25,969 bases of DNA, taken from assembly GCA_002849045.2 (NCBI GenBank), contig NCRO01000079.1, positions 1 to 25,969 on the forward strand, written 5' to 3'. Below are positions 17,486 through 23,430 of this stretch, in pieces. The translations under genes and the position numbers were made by a program. How positions within the stretch are numbered: position 1 is the first letter of the stretch; every line of letters starts with the position of its first letter. This stretch comes from Candidatus Sediminicultor secundus. Lineage in GTDB: Bacteria; Atribacterota; JS1; SB-45; 34-128. Below the pieces are notes generated by a model that saw only the letters and a program-made list of their open reading frames with translations, made no database searches and was not told the DNA's origin.

Positions 17486-18775
17486 ATGGAACTTGTTATG
17501 GAAAAAATTAAAAAATTAAAAGGAAATATATCTGTTCCGGGAGATAAATCGATCTCTCATCGATCCTTGATCTTGGGGTCCATTGCTCAAGGAGAGACTC
17601 GAATATATAATTTTTTAAATTCTTTGGATTGTCTTAAAACATTAGAGTGTATGCAGGCCTTAGGAGCAGAAATAGAGTTAGGCAAAGACAATTCTGTTAA
17701 AATAAAAGGTAAAGGATTATATGGGTTACAAGAACCAAAAGATATACTCGATGTGGGAAATTCAGGGACAACCATCCGTCTCTTAGCCGGTTTGCTTAGT
17801 GGACAGGATTTTTATTCTGTTTTAAACGGAGATGCTTCAATCAGAAAGAGACCTATGAAAAGAGTCATCGAGCCCCTTAGATTAATGGGGGCAGATATGT
17901 GGGGGAGAAAAGATGGTCAGTTTGCTCCTTTAAGTGTTAAAGGAAATAAGCTCAATTCTCTTCAATATACTTTACCAGTAGCCAGTGCTCAGGTAAAAAC
18001 TGCACTTCTTCTGGCTGGTCTTTATACTGCTGGGGAAACAGTTATCAAAGAACCATTGCCGACCAGAGACCATACCGAGAGGATGTTAGAAATTATGCAG
18101 GCAGATTTAAAAATTTCTCCTACCGAAATTAAAGTAATAGGCGGAAAGGAATTAAAAGGTGCGGATATTTTCATACCTGGCGATATTTCTTCTGCCGCTT
18201 ATTTCATAACAGCTGCCAGTATATTAAGAGATTCACAGATTATAATTAAGCATGTAGGGGTTAATCCTACCAGGACCGGGATAATCAAAATACTAAAAAA
18301 GATGGGGGCAAGGATTAATATTTTAAATTATCAGATAAAATCGAATGAACCCCAAGCTGATTTAAAGATAGAATATTCAGATTTAAAAAGTATAGAGATT
18401 AGAAAAGAAGAGGTACCTTTATTAATTGATGAATTACCCCTTGTTGCTGTGGTGGCAACTCAGGCGCAGGGTAAAACAGTAGTAAGCGGAGCAAAAGAAT
18501 TAAGGATAAAAGAGACTGATCGTATAAAAGCAATAGTAAATGAATTAAAAAAGATGGGTGCAGATATTGAAGAGAAAGAGGATGGTTTTATAGTAACTGG
18601 CCCATCCAGGCTAAAGGGGGCAGTCTGTGAAAGTTATAATGACCACCGAATCGCTATGTCTTTAGTAGTAGCTGCTCTGTTGGCCGAAGGTAAAACTATG
18701 ATTAGAAATTCAGAATGTATAGATATATCTTTTCCCTGCTTTGAAAAAACTCTACAAAAATTAATTTATTTTTAA
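17486..18775 (+). CDS. aroA: 3-phosphoshikimate 1-carboxyvinyltransferase (EPSP synthase)
   Basis: A 429-residue enzyme that transfers enolpyruvyl from PEP to shikimate 3-phosphate. Seen motifs are GDKSISHRSL at 19-28, GNSGTTIRLLAG near 91-102, SIRKRPMKRVIEPLR, PVASAQVKTALLLAGL, TRDHTERML, ISSAAYFI, DELPLVAVVA, RIKETDRIKAI and YNDHRIAMSL, all in the family order. The start directly abuts the aroF stop; a second ATG four codons later (17498) is also possible. It overlaps or abuts its neighbours like the rest of the operon. Confidence 0.97.
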   Translation: MELVMEKIKKLKGNISVPGDKSISHRSLILGSIAQGETRIYNFLNSLDCLKTLECMQALGAEIELGKDNSVKIKGKGLYGLQEPKDILDVGNSGTTIRLLAGLLSGQDFYSVLNGDASIRKRPMKRVIEPLRLMGADMWGRKDGQFAPLSVKGNKLNSLQYTLPVASAQVKTALLLAGLYTAGETVIKEPLPTRDHTERMLEIMQADLKISPTEIKVIGGKELKGADIFIPGDISSAAYFITAASILRDSQIIIKHVGVNPTRTGIIKILKKMGARINILNYQIKSNEPQADLKIEYSDLKSIEIRKEEVPLLIDELPLVAVVATQAQGKTVVSGAKELRIKETDRIKAIVNELKKMGADIEEKEDGFIVTGPSRLKGAVCESYNDHRIAMSLVVAALLAEGKTMIRNSECIDISFPCFEKTLQKLIYF

Positions 18776-18807
18776 TTTGTCATTGCGAGTGTAGTGAAGC
18801 AATCTCT
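18776..18807. repeat. Dispersed GTCATTGCGAG...GAAGCAATCTC repeat
   Basis: TTTGTCATTGCGAGTGTAGT followed by GAAGCAATCTCT sits in the aroA-aroE gap. It matches from memory a very widespread bacterial intergenic repeat (GTCATTGCGAG..GAAGCAATCTC) built as an imperfect inverted repeat around ATTGC/GCAAT. Its presence within an operon shows that it does not disrupt transcription. Confidence 0.65.
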
Positions 18808-18838
18808 ATAAAGGATTAAAGTGGAGGTGTGAACCTAA

Positions 18839-19705
18839 ATGAAAAGAGAAATTAACGGAAAGGCCAAAATAATCGGAATAATCGGTAAAAATACAGAAAA
18901 TAGTCTTTCCCCACTTATTCACAATCAAATAATACTTAAATATTCTTTAAATTTTTGCTATTTACCCTTTAAAGTAACGGAAAATGATTTAAGTCAAGCC
19001 ATTCAAGGGATAAGGGCCTTGAGTATAAAAGGAGTAAATGTTACTTTCCCTTATAAAGAGAAGGTGATTGAATTTTTAGATGAAGTGGAAGAATCTGCCC
19101 GAAGAATTGGAGCGGTAAATACTATTGTCAATAATAAAGGAATTCTTACCGGTTACAATACTGATGTAATTGGTTTTAAAAAAAGCCTGCAGGAAGATGG
19201 AAAATTTGTCATAAAAGAAAAAAAAGCAGTTATTTTGGGAGCGGGAGGAGCTGCTCGAGCAGTAGTTTACGCTCTCTTAGAGGAAGAAATAGAAGAAATA
19301 TGTATTTTTAATCGTACTTTGGAAAAGGCTAAAAAGATTAAACAAAATCTTTCATCCTTTTTCCCCAAAAGCCGTATTATTGTATTTCCTTTAGAGGGAG
19401 AGGATTTAAAAGATAAAATAGAGAAGGCCCATCTTTTAGTTAATGCCACCTCTTTGGGAATGCCACCCCGGGTTGATAATACCCCTTTGCCTGATGAAAA
19501 ATTATTTCACCCTAATCTCTTAGTCTATGACCTTATCTATCACCCAGTCAGGACTCTTTTTCTGAGGCAGGCTGAGAGGGCAGGAGCAAAAATAATTAAT
19601 GGCTTACCGATGTTAGTTTATCAAGGTATAGAGAGTTTCTATCTCTGGACTGGCCTTAAGCCAGAAGGGGAGGAAGTATTAGAAATAATTAAAAGGAGCG
19701 TTTAG
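18839..19705 (+). CDS. aroE: Shikimate dehydrogenase
   Basis: A 288-residue NADP-dependent enzyme reducing 3-dehydroshikimate to shikimate. The substrate-site motif NSLSPLIHN is at 21-29, the catalytic Lys is K73 in NVTFPYKE (67-74), and D109 lies in GYNTDVIGF. The Rossmann glycine loop [14 protein letters not shown] follows at about 135-148, then NRTLEKA (NADP-binding basic motif), NATSLGM, and the C-terminal GLPMLVYQG block. Full length. GTGGAGGTG precedes the ATG. It lies 63 bases after aroA, the gap holding the dispersed repeat. Confidence 0.96.
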   Translation: MKREINGKAKIIGIIGKNTENSLSPLIHNQIILKYSLNFCYLPFKVTENDLSQAIQGIRALSIKGVNVTFPYKEKVIEFLDEVEESARRIGAVNTIVNNKGILTGYNTDVIGFKKSLQEDGKFVIKEKKAVILGAGGAARAVVYALLEEEIEEICIFNRTLEKAKKIKQNLSSFFPKSRIIVFPLEGEDLKDKIEKAHLLVNATSLGMPPRVDNTPLPDEKLFHPNLLVYDLIYHPVRTLFLRQAERAGAKIINGLPMLVYQGIESFYLWTGLKPEGEEVLEIIKRSV

Positions 19706-19743
19706 GTTGCTTAGAAGCCGAAAAGAAAGGAGAAAAAGGAAAA

Positions 19744-19884
19744 ATGCTAAGATTTCTTGATGCAGGAGAATCTCATGGGAAATGTCTAGTGGGAATAGTA
19801 GAAGGATTGCCGGCAGGTCTTTGCTTAAAAGAAGAAAAAATCAATCTTGATCTAAAATTGCAACTATTTTATTGTTATCATTAA
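19744..19884 (+). pseudogene. aroC: Chorismate synthase, N-terminal fragment cut at codon 38
   Basis: The frame begins with the chorismate synthase N-terminus: [20 protein letters not shown], then GLPAGL and INLDLK. Chorismate synthases continue from here into an RRQxGYGRG block. Instead, after residue 38 (base 19857) it runs 8 unrelated residues to a TAA. AAAGGAGAAAAAGGAAAA precedes the ATG. The break coincides with the left edge of the first copy of the duplicated element and with the switch of coding strand. Chorismate synthase is essential for this pathway, so either the gene was cut by an insertion, with the rest lying elsewhere, or the join is an assembly or amplification chimera. Confidence 0.85.
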
Positions 19885-19889
19885 GAGGT

Positions 19890-20099
19890 TTATGAAAATA
19901 GTAGTATAATCCCCATTTGATCACCTGGGTAAGGATGCGACAGCATATAGGTAATCTTTTCTTCTTTACCAGGATTAAGCTTAAAATAGGATGGAACAAC
20001 TATTAGGATAATGGATGGTTTTTGGGGAACATCAACTAAAACATGGTTAATGTAAAAGTAGAAACATTGAAGTGGGACTAATCTTATTATTATCTTTGA
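19890..20099 (-). pseudogene. Decayed open frame downstream of the zinc-finger gene
   Basis: A 69-codon open stretch bounded by a TGA and lacking a normal start reads protein-like: VDVPQKPSIILIVVPSYF, KLNPGKEEKITYMLSHP, YPGDQMGIILLF. In copy 2 the matching region (about 25063-25270) has the same words (IRLVPLQ.FYFYINH, PSYFKINP, KEEKIT) but is broken by small indels and stops. I take it as a remnant of the C-terminal part of an unidentified protein, carried along in both element copies. Confidence 0.45.
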
Positions 20100-20241
20100 T
20101 CATAAATTATAGGAATATCTTCTATAAAATGATGGTTTAAAAAGTCTAATATAATATTTAATTAGTTATAATAATTAAACTTTATACTTAGTGGAGTATC
20201 CTCCTAAATAAATTAAATTATCTTTATTGTTTATATACTTA

Positions 20242-20269
20242 ATTATACATAAAATTAGAATTTTGTCAA
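20242..20269 (-). promoter_or_regulatory. Consensus sigma-70 promoter just after the zinc-finger gene (copy 1)
   Basis: On the minus strand TTGACA (20264-20269), a 16-base spacer and TATAAT (20242-20247), both boxes perfect. The -35 lies only about 13 bases beyond the stop codon and reads away from that gene into the decayed frame. The identical arrangement is kept in copy 2. Confidence 0.65.
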
Positions 20270-20281
20270 GTATTTATTGTT

Positions 20282-20866
20282 CTAAAGTAATTGCCTCTGT
20301 GCCCAAATCCTTTTAGCACAACGTTTTGAACAAAATACATGGTCAAATCTTGTTGGGATAAATATTTTAGAGCAGTCCTTAGCTATACATCTTTTTACGG
20401 AAATATCTTTAATCCAAGTCCAGTAGACCCAATAAAAGGCTAAAGCCCTACCCGGAGGTATGTATATATATAAAGAGGGATAAAAATGTGGGGTATTCTC
20501 TTGGGGGTAACTCTCTATTTTTATCCTCTTCTTTTTTAACATAATCTCCTCTAGAATCTTTATATCCTCTTCATTCGGTCTTTGACCAGAAATAGCCTTA
20601 TCGGTCATCTCTCTAAAAACAGCCAAATAGGACTCAGAGTCCCTTTTGATACGTTCTAACTCCTCTGCAGAAAATATCCCAGAAGGCAAAAGTTTAAAAC
20701 TTATGGAGGGAATCCCTTCATTATACAATCTTACCCCGTATTCCTCAGGGAAGTCCTTGGGAACCCTACATCTCTCGGAAAGTGAGACTAAAAATTCGGA
20801 ATAGTCTATTCCCAGAGCCTTAGTTAGCGCTGCATCGAAAATTTCTCTCTTTTTATCTTTTCTCAT
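20282..20866 (-). CDS. Protein with C-terminal CX4C-X13-CX3C zinc finger (CGNR-like), element copy 1
   Basis: A 194-residue protein of unknown function. The C-terminus carries four cysteines, C160, C165, C179 and C183, in RCIAKDC and FCSKRCAKR, resembling the CGNR zinc finger with CAKR in place of CGNR. The rest is predicted soluble, mixed helical, with a PPGRALAFYWVYWTWIKD aromatic block just before the finger. GAGGAGG on the minus strand precedes the ATG. A second copy at 25456 differs at roughly 27 of about 157 aligned residues by eye, with all four cysteines kept, so it was probably under selection after duplication. It may bind nucleic acid; that is inferred from the finger alone. Confidence 0.75.
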   Translation of the reverse strand: MRKDKKREIFDAALTKALGIDYSEFLVSLSERCRVPKDFPEEYGVRLYNEGIPSISFKLLPSGIFSAEELERIKRDSESYLAVFREMTDKAISGQRPNEEDIKILEEIMLKKKRIKIESYPQENTPHFYPSLYIYIPPGRALAFYWVYWTWIKDISVKRCIAKDCSKIFIPTRFDHVFCSKRCAKRIWAQRQLL

Positions 20867-20984
20867 ATATATTTCCTCCTCTGTTTTTTTCTCATCTGAT
20901 TCAATCTATAGTACATTTATTTTAAATTTTTACATACGACATAAATTTATAAAATCCTTCTTTTTCTGTAAAACAATTCATAAA

Positions 20985-21022
20985 AATAAAAAAGCCCTTC
21001 AGTAAAATGCCTGAAAGGCTTT
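20985..21022 (-). terminator. Hairpin with T run on the minus strand
   Basis: AAAGCC-C-TTCAG pairs with CTGAA-A-GGCTTT around TAAAATGC, with one internal mismatch. Read on the minus strand it is followed by a T run. It could end transcripts coming from the cassette at 21.7-23.0 kb. Confidence 0.55.
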
Positions 21023-21665
21023 AATAATAACGATTTGGTGGAGGCTAGTAGACGAGTTTCGCAACTTTTGTATGAATGACAATACTAATATCTACCATAA
21101 CCTAAAAACTATAATTACAACTATATAATTACAACTATATAAAGTCAAGGTTAAATTCAATATTAACCTTAAATTATCTTAAATATTTTTTAAAATTTCA
21201 TTAATAATATATTCTTATCTTTAAAATAATAAAGCCCTTCAGCTAAATGCCAAAGGGCTGGAAGTGTCTTGGCTTCCCCTAACGTTTTCTAGTTGGAACC
21301 AAATTATAACAGAATTACGAAACACCTATAAACTAAATGAGTTTATTAACCTTCCTGTTAGTGTTCCAAATAATGTGTAGTTAAATATAAACCCTTGCTT
21401 ATCAATATGTTATACTCCTGCCCTTATTCTAACTATATTTATAATGATAAATTAATTATAGCGTATATATTAAATTTTATTATGAAGTCATAAGAATTTA
21501 TTTGAATATTTGATACAAAGAATAAAAGGCAATATATGTTTTTGTCAATACAAAATTTCTAAAATATTAAACTAATAATTAACCTTAAAAGCATTTTGCA
21601 GGGAATATTTTTTAATAGAGAGAAATTAGACGAAGTGAATTTTTACAGAAGGTAAAGAAAAGGTA
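21023..21665. other. AT-rich stretch without a recognisable gene
   Basis: I see no coding frame of quality on either strand. It holds a tandem ATTACAACTATATA pair (21115-21142), a second minus-strand hairpin at 21225-21260, and the beginning of the decayed integrase beyond 21666. The rest is low-complexity A/T. Confidence 0.5.
21225..21260 (-). terminator. Second, related minus-strand hairpin
   Basis: AGCCCTT (21233-21239) pairs with AAGGGCT (21253-21259). The loop and flank (CAGCTAAATGCC) resemble the hairpin at 20985-21022, so the two look like copies about 240 bases apart. On the minus strand it is followed by TTATTATTTT, a weaker tail. Confidence 0.45.
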
Positions 21666-21818
21666 CTGATATTTTTTAAGATAGGCGAATTATGATAATG
21701 TTAACGCGGTATCCAAAAGCGGGCAGATAATAAATTTCTCCCGGAAAACACTACAGGTATTAGTTAATTTATTTACTTCGTCGTTATTTAATGGTTCTCT
21801 TTTATATTGATATGGCAT
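21666..21818 (-). pseudogene. Tyrosine recombinase (integrase) N-terminal fragment with in-frame stop
   Basis: From an ATG after CAGGAGAAA on the minus strand, 42 codons read MPYQYKREPLNNDEVNKLTN then TCSVFREKFI, CPLLDTALTLS, TAA (21690-21692), FAYLKKYQ. This follows the phage-type integrase pattern REPLTDDEV..L..AC...REKF...LLDTGLR.SE.A.L, in which the stop replaces the Glu of the SE pair (GAA to TAA). Beyond 21666 the match is lost, so the catalytic domain is absent. It indicates that the surrounding small genes belonged to an integrating element. Recognition is from memory of the family, not from a search. Confidence 0.6.
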
Positions 21819-21897
21819 AAATTTTCTCCTGATGTCTCTCCTGTTTGCGAAGCTGACAACCTTGCGTCGTATGATATTATTTGGAATAGTGCCAGTT

Positions 21898-22158
21898 TTA
21901 TTTTTTTAAAAGCGTAATTAATAAAATAATTAAAGATATTAATGCTGATATCGAGGCGGCAATCGCTGCATATTTTGCTCCCTTCCCAGCTTCAATTACT
22001 GCTTGAGTCCTCTTTTCCTCTTCTGTTTGAAGACCAAGGAGTTGACATATTCGCGGTTCCCATTCTGGGTGATCGATATAATTTCTTAAAATCTTTGAGG
22101 GATCTTTTTACTCACCTCCGAAATCTTTTACAAAATCATTAAATTCTTTATCAGACAT
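21898..22158 (-). pseudogene. Small C-tail membrane protein gene with one in-frame ochre codon
   Basis: The frame starts MSDKEFNDFVKDFGGE, meets TAA at 22108-22110, then continues in the same frame KDPSKILRNYIDHPEWEPR, QLLGLQTEEEKRTQAVIEAG, AKYAAIAASISALISLII, ending LLKK and a TAA at 21898-21900. The continuation is clearly protein-like: an acidic soluble part and one C-terminal membrane helix (about residues 63-84). GGAGGTGAG lies right before the internal stop, so re-initiation on a non-standard codon is conceivable, but a nonsense mutation is simpler. It precedes the integrase fragment by 79 bases. Function unknown. Confidence 0.55.
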
Positions 22159-22238
22159 TTTGTCCAGTTTATTTTTTTAGTTCTTCTCTAGTTATCTGGA
22201 AATCTTTCCTTTTTACTGGTACTATTTCGGACAATGTT

Positions 22239-22302
22239 CTCGGGCTTTGCGGCTTACTCAGTTTGCACTGATGCCCCTGCGGGGCACCTCGCAAAGCCCG
22301 AG
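22239..22302. repeat. GC-rich T-shaped palindrome
   Basis: An outer perfect 13-base stem CTCGGGCTTTGCG / CGCAAAGCCCGAG encloses two small perfect hairpins, TCAGT-TTGC-ACTGA (22258-22271) and TGCCCC-TGC-GGGGCA (22272-22286). This is a three-way or T-shaped fold. It is far more GC-rich than the flanks. No T run follows on either strand, so it is not a simple terminator. Confidence 0.8.
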
Positions 22303-22402
22303 TTAAATGAAGTTGCGGTTTGAGCCAAAAATATTAGCAAAACTCGTCAGTAGTTATCTGATAGATTCAAAACCCTTGCCCTTTGGTGATATGAGTTTGG
22401 GG

Positions 22403-22732
22403 TTACATTGGAAGTAGCGCTAGAGCTCCAATAACGATAAGCGCAATAGCGACCTTATGTTTAGTTGTTAATCCTTTATCTGTTCTGAGCCACACATCCT
22501 CATAAAGGCCCAGTTTTCTCTCGGCGTCCTTCGCTTTTTCGTATTCCTTCTCTTTCGCTGCTACCAACATCGCTAAAGCGCTTGCGGGATCTTTCTTAAC
22601 TGTTTCCAGATATCTGACAACAGATTCGACTAACGCCTCATCTATTTGCAGTTTATCGAGATCTATGCAATGCCCTTTAGTTACCCACGGTCCCCAGTCC
22701 ATAGCCTTCCATTCGATGTTTAAATGAGCCAT
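22403..22732 (-). CDS. Small protein with C-terminal membrane helix, unknown function
   Basis: A 109-residue protein with no family I recognise. The N-terminal half is soluble (MAHLNIEWKAMDWGPWVTKG), the middle (about 38-75) is helical and charged with KDPASALAMLVAAKEKEYEK, and the end is a short hydrophobic helix, KVAIALIVIGALALLPM, giving a tail-anchored layout. AAAGGAGGTAAGAAA on the minus strand is a strong ribosome site. Base composition is less AT-rich than the core genes, hinting at a different origin. It is the only intact member of the cassette between the 23049 promoter and the integrase fragment. Confidence 0.7.
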   Translation of the reverse strand: MAHLNIEWKAMDWGPWVTKGHCIDLDKLQIDEALVESVVRYLETVKKDPASALAMLVAAKEKEYEKAKDAERKLGLYEDVWLRTDKGLTTKHKVAIALIVIGALALLPM

Positions 22733-22814
22733 TTTCTTACCTCCTTTCTTTAGAATTTATAATCAATTAAACAATTGGTACATAGGCGCTAATTAATTAT
22801 TAGGAATATTCCAG

Positions 22815-22831
22815 GGGGGGCAATACCTCCC
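22815..22831. repeat. Short GC hairpin between cassette genes
   Basis: GGGGGG-CAATA-CCTCCC forms six pairs with one G-T wobble and includes a run of seven G. It lies between the zinc-ribbon gene and the 109-residue gene, with no T run after it. Confidence 0.4.
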
Positions 22832-22866
22832 TATAACCTGCCAAACAAAATTTTTTTAAACTATTT

Positions 22867-23025
22867 TTAACAATTACCTGCTTTTTCTTTTCCTTTACAT
22901 TCATTGCATAAATCATAACCTGGTCTAGTATCTCTTTCAGTATAATCCTCTGTTGTAGGCCAGTTACTACAATTCCTACACTAATGCCAGGTATCACTAC
23001 CCCTTCTTTTGCGATATTTCGCCAT
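22867..23025 (-). pseudogene. Small double-CXXC zinc-ribbon protein gene with in-frame amber codon
   Basis: After AAAGGAGGTGAAGAATT the frame reads MAKYRKRRGSDTWH, TAG (22981-22983), then CRNCSNWPTTEDYTERDTRP, GYDLCNECKGKEKAGNC and TAA: a 52-codon gene with one amber codon. Two CXXC knuckles (CRNC and CNEC) form a zinc ribbon. Related small proteins, as I remember them, have Trp at the stop position (..TWHWCxNCSNWP..), which TGG to TAG would explain. It is first in the minus-strand cassette, directly under the promoter. It may be a nonsense allele, a sequencing error, or amber readthrough. Confidence 0.65.
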
Positions 23026-23048
23026 AATTCTTCACCTCCTTTAATTTT

Positions 23049-23076
23049 ATTCTATTTTTCGAAAAGGTTTTGTCAA
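23049..23076 (-). promoter_or_regulatory. Promoter of the minus-strand cassette
   Basis: On the minus strand TTGACA (23071-23076), a 16-base spacer and TAGAAT (23049-23054), 24 bases before the ATG of the zinc-ribbon frame. Confidence 0.7.
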
Positions 23077-23124
23077 TATTTAGTAAAAAAGACGACAGAA
23101 AAAGAAGTTATCAAAGTAGTCCAA

Positions 23125-23188
23125 AGGAATTCCTTATCTACTTAAGTGTTATTTCTTTTAGAAATTCTATGATAGATAAAGAATTCCT
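23125..23188. repeat. Inverted repeat with 16-base arms
   Basis: AGGAATTCCTTATCTA (23125-23140) and TAGATAAAGAATTCCT (23173-23188) are inverted with one mismatch and a 32-base spacer. It lies in the gene-free gap 23077-23430, between the cassette promoter and the end of the protease gene. Nothing else in that gap is recognisable. Confidence 0.55.
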
Positions 23189-23430
23189 AAAGTCCTATAT
23201 TTAGACAAAGGATAAATGCAAAGTGAATTCCGACCGAATCTTGTGATAGCCCTTTTTATCTGTAACTTATCGAGGAAATCCTTTTTACAAAATAAATAAA
23301 GTAATTGATAAAAATGTGATAGACTTTCATTTGTCATACAACCATTGATTCATTAATCGTATAAAAGTAGGCAATAAATATCCTTTGCCAAAGGCAGATC
23401 CCTTTTTCATTTTCACGACCTTTAATCCCT

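Larger units (their letters stand above)
19860..20866 (-). repeat. Copy 1 of a duplicated element of about 1 kb (zinc-finger gene plus 3' region)
   Basis: This stretch aligns with 25022-25950 in the same orientation over the coding region and about 400 bases beyond its stop. Near-identical blocks include GGAGTATCCTCCTAAATAAA and TACATAAAATTAGAATTTTG. Clear homology begins near 19878 and may extend to the aroC break near 19858. The outer limit on the other side is unknown because copy 2 is cut by the contig end. No terminal inverted repeat or target duplication could be recognised. Confidence 0.75.

Noticed and set aside
21942..22142. 66-codon plus-strand frame
   Set aside because: It is antisense to the small membrane protein frame and has no ribosome site or family features.
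22800..22997. 65-codon minus-strand frame starting MIPGISVGIVV
   Set aside because: It is a shifted frame over the zinc-ribbon gene, which has the proper ribosome site, CXXC motifs and protein-like content in another frame.
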